Assembly: GCA_021773035.1 (NCBI GenBank)
Contig: JAJFKU010000047.1
Span: forward strand, 1-52,222
Origin: Woeseiaceae bacterium
Lineage (GTDB): Bacteria > Pseudomonadota > Gammaproteobacteria > Steroidobacterales > Woeseiaceae
Direction: 5' to 3'
DNA length: 52,222 nucleotides
Shown here: piece after piece, positions 1-7,819 of the stretch
How positions within the stretch are numbered: position 1 is the stretch's first letter
Layout of the letters: every line of letters begins with the position of its first letter
Position numbers and translations under genes: made by a program
Notes under the pieces: generated by a model
Databases searched by the model: none
The model's input: the letters and a program-made list of their open reading frames with translations, nothing else
Told to the model about the DNA's origin: nothing

Positions 1-1160
1 TCTCGTCGAGATTAAACGCGTAAAACAACTCATCTTGCGGTTTGTCGTTGCTGCCCATCATGGGACATCACTCCGCCAATCAACACGCACGCATTATCTC
101 ATCGATGGTTTATCAGCAGGAGTTTTTCAACAGAATAGGCCGCATCCAGCCCTTCACACGCAACAAAATTGGGAGCCTCGAGAGACAGCTATTGATGAAA
201 GCAGACGTTCAGACTACCGGTTGGACAATTGGTTTGAGCGATAGCTGATTGAGTCCCGAAGGTTCTTTGTTGCGCAGATTGATGCATTGAAATTCGAAGC
301 GAGAATCGCGTCGGACTTCCTCGGACCATAATTGATCGAAGGAAATGAACAGGTAGACGAAGGCTGTTAGGTTTAACAAGCTGAACCGAACGGCCCTCGT
401 CACCAGTCTGCACTGGTGACGAGGGCCGCAAATCCAGTCGCAACAACGGTCACAGGCAGAAATTTGTCGTTATGGCCGGATGACGGCTCCGAAACCGACG
501 GTTCCACAATCGAATTTAACCGCGGCCACAGCGGAGAAAGTGGCACCAGGGCGCGTCAGGATCCTTTCATCAGCGCCACGATCATTGATCGAGGATCCAT
601 CTTCAAAACAGCCGTTCGTTCAACGGCATGCCAGTCTCGCAGTCCGAGCTGGCGTTCATCACAGGAGGTAGGAAGTTTGGCAGGCGAATCTGTCTTGCTC
701 CTAGCCATCATCTTATCCGTTAAGCCGCGCAGTAAACGGCCAAATCAAAGGAGGCAATCAAAGCCAAGATCAAGAATAGGCCTTAGGGCCAAGTTGGAAA
801 ACTATCGGGAATATCTCCATTGCGAGCACCCGGTACGGCCTGATACCAGGCACGTTCAGAGCAGGGGTTGGTGTCCCAGGACCATTGTCACTTCGGTGAG
901 CTTCGCGGTTAAGCCGCAGGCGGTCAGATTCACTTACCGATTTACGACGCACCATAAGCTCTGGGCAACCAACATTTTCGACGATCTGCACTGCCCTGCC
1001 GGTTCTGGAATCGCCCGATCCGTTTCGTTGTGTTGCGCAGATTTCGCAGCGACCACAGGCAAATGGTCTGCGAACAAGCCGATAAATCGGCGGGGGCCGA
1101 ACGGTAGCCTAGCGTACCGCTCGCGAAACTATTATATTATAATCAATAACTTACAAGGGA
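1..1160. other. Left flank of the island, no supported gene
   Basis: I see no convincing gene here. Open frames on both strands have arginine/serine-rich, low-complexity translations without recognisable motifs, and they overlap each other. If the island inserted into the tRNA-Ser gene, this stretch is the chromosome (or an older insertion) that once lay directly downstream of that tRNA. The one clear structure is the long palindrome at 391-428. Sequence just left of 1164 is AT-rich. Confidence 0.5.
391..428. repeat. Perfect 17-bp inverted repeat with 4-nt loop
   Basis: Arm 391-407 (cggccctcgtcaccagt) is exactly complementary to 412-428, with loop ctgc. It would form a very stable hairpin or cruciform. 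No T-tract follows on either strand, so it is not a standard intrinsic terminator. It could be a recombination or protein-binding site, or the end of a lost element. Confidence 0.85.
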
Positions 1161-1163
1161 AAA

Positions 1164-1177
1164 TGGCGGAGAGGGCG
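1164..1177. other. Left attachment site (att), tRNA-Ser 3'-end duplicate
   Basis: These 14 bp are identical to the last 14 bp of the tRNA-Ser(GGA) gene at 30301-30314, in the same orientation. No other part of the tRNA is present here, as expected for the distal att copy. The integrase gene begins about 150 bp further in. Confidence 0.8.
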
Positions 1178-1292
1178 TCCACTTACTTAGCGTGTGACAA
1201 GATGTGAAGACGTGTGATAAATACAATAAAAATAGTAAGTTACATAGAATTCCGTGTTGTCGTTGTGTGCTTGAATGTGAGACCATGTGCGT

Positions 1293-1307
1293 TCTAAGTG
1301 TGGACTG
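1293..1307 (+). repeat. Candidate integrase arm-type repeat, left copy
   Basis: The 15-bp word tctaagtgtggactg occurs here and at 30233-30247 in the same orientation, each time just inside an att copy. Several gtgtg-like words surround it between 1190 and 1315. Tyrosine integrases with an N-terminal arm-binding domain use such sites; the assignment is inferred from position and repetition. Confidence 0.55.
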
Positions 1308-1328
1308 GAGTGTGTAACCAATATCAAC

Positions 1329-2621
1329 ATGACAAGATCGGCAACGAAGAAAACAACCACCCCCACCCAACCGCTCGCACAAAATAAACCGTTCACCGAG
1401 GCCAGGGTTAAGGCGATTGAGAAACCCGGTATGCACCCCGATCCGAGTACGTTAGATCGCGGGTTGTATTTGAAGGTAACGCCGAGCGGCACCAAGTCGT
1501 GGGTATTCCGATACAGGAGTCGAACGGAAACCAACAAGAACGGTAATGTCGTGCAACGGTACATGGGGCTTGGCCGATACGGGCCAAGGGATGTGACGGT
1601 CGCACAGGCCCGCGAGGCGGCCGCGGAGTGCCGCCAACAGCTTCGCAATGGGATCGACCCTATAGATCAGCGCCGGAACCTCCGAGCAGCATTGAAGGCC
1701 GCGACCACACAAATGCCGACCTTTCGCGAATGCTGTGAAAAGTACATCCAAGCTCAAGCAGCTGGCTGGAAGAATCCCAAGCACAAGGCGCAATGGGAAA
1801 ACACGTTGCGCGACTACGCGGGACCGGTTATGGGTAAATTACCCGTTGACCAGATCGACGATGTTCACGTTTTGGCGGCAATCGAACCAATTTGGTACGA
1901 AAAAACCGAGACCGCATCGCGACTTCGTAGCCGCATCGAAAGAGTTTTGGATTGGGCGACGGCCCGCAAATACCGCGAGGGCGAGAATCCAGCTCGCTGG
2001 CGTGGGCACCTGGACACGATGTTGCCGAAGCCCGGCAGGCTGAAGAGAGTGCGGCACCATCCGTCGTTGCCCTACCCGGAGATGTACAACTTCATGCGAA
2101 CCCTAGAGGAACATGAAGGTGTATCTGCTCGCGCCCTGCGATTTCTGATTTTGACCGCCTGCCGAACCTCGGAAGTTACGGGAACACGATGGAGTGAAAT
2201 CGACCTTCATACCAAAGTATGGTCGGTCCCGGCTGAGAGAATGAAAGCGAATCGGCCACATCGCATTCCTCTGAGTGACGATGCCATCGACATACTGAAA
2301 CAACAAGCCGGGTACGATAGCATTTACGTTTTCCCGGGAACGCGCGCAGGCAACCGCATCAGCGCCGCTGCAATGCCTGAATTGCTCAAGCAATTGCGGC
2401 CGGAAGTCACTTGCCACGGCATGCGATCGAGTTTCAGGACCTGGGTTGCCGAACGAACGTCATACCCCCGCGAAGTGGCGGAAGCCGCACTAGCACACAC
2501 GAACAGGAACAAAGTTGAGGCCGCATACCTACACAGCGATCATCTAGAAAAACGGGCAGAACTGATGAATGCGTGGGCAACGTACATCAACAACGAGGCT
2601 GAAGGGGCAGCTAAACAATAG
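1329..2621 (+). CDS. Tyrosine recombinase / island integrase (P4 type)
   Basis: This is a 430-residue site-specific recombinase that probably integrates and excises the island at tRNA-Ser(GGA). An N-terminal DUF4102-like arm-binding domain (LYLKVTPSGTKSW, about residues 45-60) is followed by a SAM-like core-binding domain and a catalytic domain. Active-site residues are visible: Arg279 (TACRTSEV), Lys306, His363 and Arg366 (HGMRSSFR), His390 (ALAHT) and nucleophile Tyr400 (AAYLHSD). I chose ATG 1329. An upstream in-frame GTG at 1287 would add 14 residues over the repeat at 1293-1307 and lacks a good ribosome site. The gene is full length for the family and lies next to the left att copy. Confidence 0.93.
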   Translation: MTRSATKKTTTPTQPLAQNKPFTEARVKAIEKPGMHPDPSTLDRGLYLKVTPSGTKSWVFRYRSRTETNKNGNVVQRYMGLGRYGPRDVTVAQAREAAAECRQQLRNGIDPIDQRRNLRAALKAATTQMPTFRECCEKYIQAQAAGWKNPKHKAQWENTLRDYAGPVMGKLPVDQIDDVHVLAAIEPIWYEKTETASRLRSRIERVLDWATARKYREGENPARWRGHLDTMLPKPGRLKRVRHHPSLPYPEMYNFMRTLEEHEGVSARALRFLILTACRTSEVTGTRWSEIDLHTKVWSVPAERMKANRPHRIPLSDDAIDILKQQAGYDSIYVFPGTRAGNRISAAAMPELLKQLRPEVTCHGMRSSFRTWVAERTSYPREVAEAALAHTNRNKVEAAYLHSDHLEKRAELMNAWATYINNEAEGAAKQ

Positions 2622-2694
2622 AAAACGGCCGCGGCTATTACCTGGGTCTACGGTACAGTGATGATCTGACAGTCACCTCCAGAAAGGAAGCGCC

Positions 2695-3087
2695 TTGAAA
2701 CAAAACATAGAAGACGTCGTTGCAGAGATGTCCGATGCTATTGAAGCGGCTGACGAGGCCCTGATAATGGGTGTGGCAGGCGTGGTCCACTCGATGACTG
2801 ACCTGAGAACGGCCCTATCCAGCCTCGATAACCTCCTGAGTCAGCGAAGATTCGAAAAGGCAGCTTCGCTGGGGTACCGTGATATCAGTTCGAACTACGT
2901 TTTCCTGCAACGCACATTGGGCGCATTGCAGAAGGCAGACGACAACAAGACGAAGATAATCCAGGACGTCGCCACGAAAGCACAATTGCCCTACGAAGAG
3001 GCGGCGCCTTTCGTTGATCGCTTAATGGAATCCTCGAAACCCAGGGGCTCAACGACAACACTTCCGACGCCTAGAAGCGGCGACTGA
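2695..3087 (+). CDS. Hypothetical helical protein
   Basis: This is a 130-residue acidic, mostly helical protein that I do not recognise. It starts with TTG 2695, supported by aaaggaag a few bases upstream. The body (about residues 5-100) looks like a helical bundle with many Ala, Leu, Glu and Asp; the last 20 residues are Ser/Thr/Pro-rich and probably disordered. It has no signal peptide, membrane segment or cysteine motif. It sits 73 bp after the integrase on the same strand and converges with the leftward defence operon. A role in the island's own biology is possible but not shown. Confidence 0.65.
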   Translation: MKQNIEDVVAEMSDAIEAADEALIMGVAGVVHSMTDLRTALSSLDNLLSQRRFEKAASLGYRDISSNYVFLQRTLGALQKADDNKTKIIQDVATKAQLPYEEAAPFVDRLMESSKPRGSTTTLPTPRSGD

Positions 3088-3270
3088 TGGCAGAGTCGGT
3101 CAGTAGACAATCTGCCGCTACGACCTGAACTGGATTCCGCAACTGGGTAGATCATGGCCTCAACACAGTATAGCTGGCGATAGACAGTGTTCTCGATAGT
3201 CGACGCCAAGCGGTGATGACTTTTCGCCGCAGTTGTGCCCTGCCCAGCGCAGCCTAGCTACGTTCCTTGA

Positions 3271-3450
3271 TCAGTCATCGCAAGAGTATTCGACCTCGCA
3301 GTGGCTACAGATCAAGATTTGGCGCAACTCCAAACGCCCGTCTTCTAATTGTTCGAGAAGTGTACCGATTTTGCACGACGGACAGAGGGTGTCCATATCC
3401 TCTTCGGGCGATGAGGATGTTTGCGAATAGGCCCCTGTCTTGTACGCCAT
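3271..3450 (-). CDS. 59-residue zinc-ribbon protein, last gene of the capHP-type operon
   Basis: This tiny gene starts with ATG five bases after the stop of the AlbA_2 gene and ends at TGA 3271-3273. The protein carries two CxxC knuckles (Cys23/Cys26 in TLCPSCK and Cys48/Cys51 in LICSHCE) plus Cys57, which is a treble-clef or rubredoxin-like zinc ribbon. The first 20 residues look disordered. The knuckles are separated by a charged stretch rich in Leu, Glu and Arg. Tight coupling to the upstream gene suggests a shared function, perhaps a nucleic-acid- or protein-binding partner of the AlbA_2 protein. It is short enough for automatic annotation to miss. Coding potential is judged only from the cysteine pattern, spacing and intact frame. 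Confidence 0.72.
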   Translation of the reverse strand: MAYKTGAYSQTSSSPEEDMDTLCPSCKIGTLLEQLEDGRLELRQILICSHCEVEYSCDD

Positions 3451-3455
3451 AGAAA

Positions 3456-4733
3456 CTAGCCCTGAGCTGCGTCGGGCCAGTAGTTGAAAGCATATCCTGC
3501 AGCGATAAGTAGGTTTAGTTGCTCATCTGTATCGGCGGCCTCCGGCCAGTTCACAGCGAAAAGAATCTGCCGAAGAATATCCTTCACCAATTCGTCTCGC
3601 GAGTCGTTCAATCGGTTCGTGTCAAACTCAAAGTCCAAGACCGCGGCATCATCCAAGGTCGACCGAGCCCCCTCTTCCGCGAAATTGCCCGGGAAGTGAA
3701 ACCACGGTACGTCGCGAATCTTTCGGAGCTCCAAATTCGCGGTGAGGTTTCCTTGATATCCGGAGCTTTGCAACATGCGTTTCGCGTGTTCTACGAACGC
3801 GAGCAAATAGCCCAACAGTTGATTCAAGTGAATACCAACCTGTCGATCGGGCGGATCGTCTTCGCGCGGAGGCGGACCAATTGCGATTTCAATTTCAGTT
3901 GAATAGGCGAGCACTCCCCAAAGGCTTACTTCAATTAGGGAGAAGCTCAAACCTGGCCTTAGCACTAATACACTTTCGTGCTGCGTAATGTCTCCGTCCT
4001 GGCCCATCGGAAAACCGACGTTACGCCAGTTGAAGCGGTTGTTTCGCATCGCCTCGATCAGAGCAACACGATCGAATAACTGGCGATTAGGATAACGCGG
4101 AGAGATCACCAGAGACAGATTTGAACCCATTCCGTTCGGGTTACGACCTCGTCCCTGATAGGCGGAGTCAACATATGCAGTGAAACGCGACTTAGCGCGT
4201 TCGGTCAGGAACGAACGTCTGTCCAGAATCGCCTGTCGACGCCCAGACAACCTCAGGATTTCATCAAGTGTTGCCATCTTCGGTTCGAAGTACTGACCGT
4301 ATTCATCGGTACGTATGTATATTCCTTTCCTGTCGTTCAAGAAGTGCGGTGCCAAGTCACTTTCCGGAATGAAAATGACGTACAGGAACTTGCCATCTAC
4401 GCCGGCGACGGGAATGGCTTCAGAGACCTGAATATCGATCGGCGGACCGATGTACTCGAATGACCACTGAACAATTGTTTGCTTGTAATTCAGAACTTCA
4501 TCGATACCCGGTAGTGATCCGAGTCGACCACGCACACCCTCTTCCTCCGCCGCGCCGATGACGAGCCAACCGCCATACGTATTCGCAAACGAACTGATCT
4601 TCTTCATCAATTCGGCCCGAGTTGGCGCTTCTCGCTTGAACTCCAAGCGGATGTTTTCTACAGCACCTCCCTCCAGTAATTCCTGCAGGTCATCGAACTC
4701 CAGGTTGGCGAGTGGTTTTGAAAAAATAGCCAT
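3456..4733 (-). CDS. AlbA_2 (Schlafen-type) domain protein, defence-associated
   Basis: This is a 425-residue protein. Its N-terminal region (about 13-150) matches the AlbA_2 putative DNA-binding domain: LEFKRE (30-35), then MKKISSFANTYGGWLVIGA (about 43-61), the usual 'E-K ... FANT-GG' signature. AlbA_2 domains occur in transcription regulators and in many antiviral Schlafen-like and ATPase proteins. The remaining 270 residues (about 155-425) contain no Walker or nuclease motif that I can identify. A ribosome site (ggagc) precedes ATG 4733. The gene is 46 bp downstream of the metalloprotease gene and directly upstream of the zinc-ribbon gene, in one apparent operon. It is not a recognised CBASS component, so an accessory or independent defence role is inference. 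Confidence 0.8.
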   Translation of the reverse strand: MAIFSKPLANLEFDDLQELLEGGAVENIRLEFKREAPTRAELMKKISSFANTYGGWLVIGAAEEEGVRGRLGSLPGIDEVLNYKQTIVQWSFEYIGPPIDIQVSEAIPVAGVDGKFLYVIFIPESDLAPHFLNDRKGIYIRTDEYGQYFEPKMATLDEILRLSGRRQAILDRRSFLTERAKSRFTAYVDSAYQGRGRNPNGMGSNLSLVISPRYPNRQLFDRVALIEAMRNNRFNWRNVGFPMGQDGDITQHESVLVLRPGLSFSLIEVSLWGVLAYSTEIEIAIGPPPREDDPPDRQVGIHLNQLLGYLLAFVEHAKRMLQSSGYQGNLTANLELRKIRDVPWFHFPGNFAEEGARSTLDDAAVLDFEFDTNRLNDSRDELVKDILRQILFAVNWPEAADTDEQLNLLIAAGYAFNYWPDAAQG

Positions 4734-4779
4734 TCAGTTGCTCCAGTTCTCCATAGCTGCGCATTAGCACCGCCCAGTC

Positions 4780-5634
4780 CTAGCGAACCCCATCGTCACT
4801 GCATTCGCCGTCAAACTCAGCGTCGCCAACGAGCAGGATGGAAAACACGTAGTCATAGGCATCCGCCGAAAAGGCCATTTCCGTACAGATGCGATCAAAC
4901 CACACGGTGTTCGACAACTCTACGCCGATGCGCTCGACCTCACTAAGGCATCGGCGGGCCAGTGCACCGCTAGGCACTTCTATAGTTTGGTTGGCTGTCT
5001 TGAAGTACGCTCGGCGTCGCATAGCCGCCTTACTGGACCTGGCCCAAAGTATAAAACCGTCCCTAGAAACCACGAATACGGCGGGAATGGCTGTGTAGGC
5101 AATCCATCGTAGACAGGCAGCCATGAATGAAACTCCGTATCGTTCTGCGCAAGAGGAGATATGATCAACTGTTGGAATTGCACTGTCGGGAAGCTGGCGG
5201 CGGAAATCGTCTAATGGCATTAGTAGGTTGGCGGCAAACTCATTTGCCTCGCGTTCTATCTGAGCATAACCACTGTCCCAACGATACGTATCGCGCTTAG
5301 TACAATGAAATTCGGGTGGACCGTCAATTCGGTGAATAAGATAGTGGCCGAATTCGTGCGCTAGCGTAAAATTTATTCGACCAGTTGAACGAACATCTTT
5401 GTTGTAGACAATGCCCCATCCGGTCTGACCGCTAGGTGCCCGCACAAGAGCACCTTCAAAACCTGGCAGTGACTCTGCCATAATTGCGGAAATCGGGTCG
5501 TTCGGATAAAGCGATTTAGAAATGTCCCGAGCGATCGCCTTGACGTCAATCGGAAAATGATCAATACCCAGCGCCTGGTTAAGGATATGAGTCAACCGGA
5601 ACGCCCATCGATGGGGGCTCAGGGGTTCGGTCAC
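4780..5634 (-). CDS. ImmA/IrrE-family metallopeptidase, CapP-like
   Basis: This 284-residue protein has the zinc-protease motif LAHEFGHYL (His93, Glu94, His97) and the downstream helix IEREANEFAANLLMP, with Glu129 the likely third ligand. This is the standard ImmA/IrrE/COG2856 arrangement. In known systems these peptidases cleave a partner XRE repressor; in CBASS loci the pair is called CapH (HTH) and CapP (protease) and releases expression on DNA damage. It starts at GTG 5634, overlapping the upstream HTH gene by four bases (GTGA), so the two are translationally coupled. The C-terminal 140 residues probably form a sensor domain, but I see no specific motif. The CapP assignment rests on context with the divergent CBASS operon. 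Confidence 0.87.
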   Translation of the reverse strand: MTEPLSPHRWAFRLTHILNQALGIDHFPIDVKAIARDISKSLYPNDPISAIMAESLPGFEGALVRAPSGQTGWGIVYNKDVRSTGRINFTLAHEFGHYLIHRIDGPPEFHCTKRDTYRWDSGYAQIEREANEFAANLLMPLDDFRRQLPDSAIPTVDHISSCAERYGVSFMAACLRWIAYTAIPAVFVVSRDGFILWARSSKAAMRRRAYFKTANQTIEVPSGALARRCLSEVERIGVELSNTVWFDRICTEMAFSADAYDYVFSILLVGDAEFDGECSDDGVR

Positions 5635-5954
5635 TTATCGTCCTTCCACACACGCACCATCGCACGAATCTTATCCTTGGTATCGTCCGGCATTTGTGCG
5701 TATTCGCGAAAGAAGGCTTCGTCCACCGCGTTTCGCACGTCAAGTTCTCCGTTGATATCCAGCAAATAATCGGCTGTCACGTCCAACGCCGCGGCGATCG
5801 CGGCCACTTTTTCGCCGGAGGGCCTCGGTGGGTTCTTATTCTCAAGCTCCCAAATGTAAGATTTGCTCGACCCTGAGGCTTCGGCCAAACCATCCAGTGT
5901 CAAGTTCTTCTTTTTCCTCAAGGTTTTGATCTTCTCACCCATTGCTGTCGTCAT
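5631..5954 (-). CDS. XRE-family HTH repressor, CapH-like
   Basis: This is a 107-residue regulator. An N-terminal XRE helix-turn-helix spans about residues 7-62 (TLDGLAEASGSSKSYIWELE then a second helix with ALDVTADYLLD). A short C-terminal tail (about 70-107) is probably for dimerisation and holds the site for cleavage by the partner protease. ATG 5954 follows a ggag ribosome site; ATG 5942 is an alternative. It is the first gene of the leftward operon and faces the CBASS operon across a 147-bp spacer with a 10-bp palindrome, so it probably represses both directions. Its role as the CBASS repressor is inferred from the known CapH-CapP pair. Confidence 0.85.
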   Translation of the reverse strand: MTTAMGEKIKTLRKKKNLTLDGLAEASGSSKSYIWELENKNPPRPSGEKVAAIAAALDVTADYLLDINGELDVRNAVDEAFFREYAQMPDDTKDKIRAMVRVWKDDK

Positions 5955-5972
5955 AGTCGTGGCACTCCGTTG

Positions 5973-6035
5973 GTTCGGAGTAGACTAACATACTATGCGT
6001 TTAGTATGTTATGCTGTCTGCTAAGTTCGGAGTAG
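5973..6035. promoter_or_regulatory. Palindromic operator flanked by direct repeats, between capH-like gene and CBASS
   Basis: A perfect inverted repeat lies at 5986-5995 (taacatacta) and 6002-6011 (tagtatgtta) with a 6-bp spacer. It is flanked by an 11-bp direct repeat gttcggagtag at 5973-5983 and 6025-6035. The palindrome lies 32 bp before the HTH start and 91 bp before the CD-NTase start. Its size suits an XRE dimer. The outer direct repeats may be extra half-sites or bind another factor. Confidence 0.75.
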
Positions 6036-6101
6036 GCCTATCTCCTGTTCGCCAAGGAGTGGCCGTTCACAACCCTTTGCCAGAAGAAGGACAAGCAATA
6101 C

Positions 6102-7325
6102 ATGAATACCTCAAACCCATTCGACGATCCACTGGACCGAATTCTGGCGGAGATCGCGATTCGCGTGCAGCTGCCACCGAGCAGGTACCAATTGGCGTGC
6201 GACCGATATGCCGCCGTCGCGACGTATGCTGAGCGTGACGGCAGTCCTCTCAAAGGCAAGATTGCCCGCTTTTACCCACAAGGCAGCATGGCCATCGGCG
6301 CAACCATTGCGGCTCGCGGCAAAGATGAAGAATACGATATTGATATCATTGCTGAGCTCATGTTCTTGCCAGGCGCTAACCCGGCGGCGATCTTGAACGC
6401 CCTCTATGAAGCTATTCGAGGTGAGCCAGGCTCCCGATACTACGAAATGGTTGAGCGCCGAACACGCTGCGTGACCGTTTACTACGAAGACGGCATGCAT
6501 ATGGATATTACGCCGGCCATTCTCAGAGTAGAGCGATTGGAGCGAACCAGCGACATCTTTCACAATGATCCTGATGAACCTCAGGAGCCTGCCGACACAC
6601 TGTTGATGAACGCGTGGGGTTTCTCGCAGCTGTTCAAAGAACGGACTGCCGATTCGACCACTTTCTCAGATGCCTACGCACGCCGGAGTCACGCCAATGA
6701 CATTCGCGCCGACGCTGAAACAGAAGAAGTCGACCCCCAAGAAGATCCGGCGCGCAAGTCCTCGGACGTCGTCGCATTGCAACTTATCAAACGCAACCGC
6801 AATACGCGATACGCGGATCGAGACATTCGGATGCCGCCGTCAATTCTGCTATCAAAATACGTATCGGATGTCGCTCAACCGGTGGAGTCCTTGTCGCAGG
6901 CACTGATGCTGCATGTCGAGAATATCCGCAAGCAATTGGTTCGCGCTGAATCGAGCGGCCGATTAGTCTATGCCGAGAATCCGACCTGTCCAGAAGACTG
7001 TTTCACTGATCGGTGGCCATCGAGCAGAGGCGATCAACGTCAGTATATTGTTGATCTCGGTGAGTTGATCGTCGCGATGCACGAACTGCGTGATTCCGAT
7101 AAGTCGATTCGCGACATGCAAGAGTCGCTTGTCGGCTTGTTTGGTGACTACCCGACCAAGGCCGCCGTTCGTGCGGTGCAGGCGCACGTCGGATCGGCAA
7201 CTCGAACGGCTACGACCGGACATAGAATTGGCGGCGGATTATCAGTCAGTGCTGCGGCCGCCGCGCGGTCAGCGCGAGCGAGCACGAACATGGGCGGAGA
7301 GCTACTGACTCAATGCGATCGCTAA
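6102..7325 (+). CDS. CBASS cyclic-oligonucleotide synthase (CD-NTase)
   Basis: This 407-residue enzyme should make a cyclic nucleotide alarm signal on phage infection. The nucleotidyltransferase fold is clear: Gly61-Ser62 (YPQGSMAIG), the metal-binding pair Asp79 and Asp81 (YDIDII) and the third Asp135 (MHMDITPAI). The C-terminal helical part completes the normal CD-NTase length. The start ATG 6102 has gaagaagga upstream. It heads a tight operon with an E2-like gene and a Cap5 nuclease. CdnG-type enzymes that pair with Cap5 are known to make 3',2'-cGAMP, but clade and product cannot be fixed by eye. The C-terminus, the expected site of E2-dependent modification, ends Gln-Cys-Asp-Arg rather than in Gly or Ala. 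Confidence 0.92.
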   Translation: MNTSNPFDDPLDRILAEIAIRVQLPPSRYQLACDRYAAVATYAERDGSPLKGKIARFYPQGSMAIGATIAARGKDEEYDIDIIAELMFLPGANPAAILNALYEAIRGEPGSRYYEMVERRTRCVTVYYEDGMHMDITPAILRVERLERTSDIFHNDPDEPQEPADTLLMNAWGFSQLFKERTADSTTFSDAYARRSHANDIRADAETEEVDPQEDPARKSSDVVALQLIKRNRNTRYADRDIRMPPSILLSKYVSDVAQPVESLSQALMLHVENIRKQLVRAESSGRLVYAENPTCPEDCFTDRWPSSRGDQRQYIVDLGELIVAMHELRDSDKSIRDMQESLVGLFGDYPTKAAVRAVQAHVGSATRTATTGHRIGGGLSVSAAAAARSARASTNMGGELLTQCDR

Positions 7326-7819
7326 AGGAGCAAATATCGGCGATGGAACGCCTATACCCCAACGTTCCCGTATTGAGTCAGCGTGACCGGTCGTGCGTCT
7401 GGGGCGGCACCATTCGACCGTATCGAAAAGCATTCCAACTCGAAATCGGCTACCGCGTGCCACTCATTCCCGAGAACGTCACTGTCGCCGCCATCCAGCC
7501 GCGTGTTCAAATTCGCCAGCCAGTGCTTGAGCGGCATTCAAATCACCAGGAAGGTCCCATCCCGCACGTCTATTGGAATGACGACGAACCATGGTATCCG
7601 TATCTCTGCTTATTCGATCCCGAGGTGCCGGAGTGGACTACCAGCGATCTCATCGCCGACACCACCATGCCGTGGGCAGAACGGTGGTTGATCAACTATG
7701 AATTTTGGCTAGCGACGGGGGTGTGGGAAGGCGGTGGCCGTCACCATGATGGACAAGCTGACGATACGCATATGACGATCGCGGGAGCTAGCAAACCTAC
7801 GCGCCGAGGTGCAGCCTAG
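7313..7819 (+). CDS. Stand-alone E2-like (UBC-fold) CBASS protein, Cap2-short type
   Basis: This 168-residue protein resembles the prokaryotic E2 proteins of type II-short CBASS. It has a beta-meander (about 30-80), the UBC landmark PHVYWND (84-90), a putative catalytic Cys99 in YLCLFDP and a Trp-rich C-terminal part (PWAERWL, then TGVWEGGGRHH). Known relatives conjugate or modify the CD-NTase C-terminus without an E1 domain and prime signal synthesis. It overlaps the CD-NTase gene by 13 bases from ATG 7313; ATG 7343, after aaggag at 7325-7330, would give 158 residues and keeps all motifs. The last 23 residues look disordered. No E1 or JAB gene is present nearby. Confidence 0.85.
   Translation: MRSLKEQISAMERLYPNVPVLSQRDRSCVWGGTIRPYRKAFQLEIGYRVPLIPENVTVAAIQPRVQIRQPVLERHSNHQEGPIPHVYWNDDEPWYPYLCLFDPEVPEWTTSDLIADTTMPWAERWLINYEFWLATGVWEGGGRHHDGQADDTHMTIAGASKPTRRGAA

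Noticed and set aside
35..248. Overlapping short frames at the left window edge
   Set aside because: Two frames overlap on the same strand with no recognised motif. They could be a remnant of an insertion element but I cannot support that.
416..1207. Open frame of 263 codons on the plus strand
   Set aside because: It starts inside the palindrome and runs across the att site. Its composition is rich in Arg and Ser, with no domain or ribosome site.
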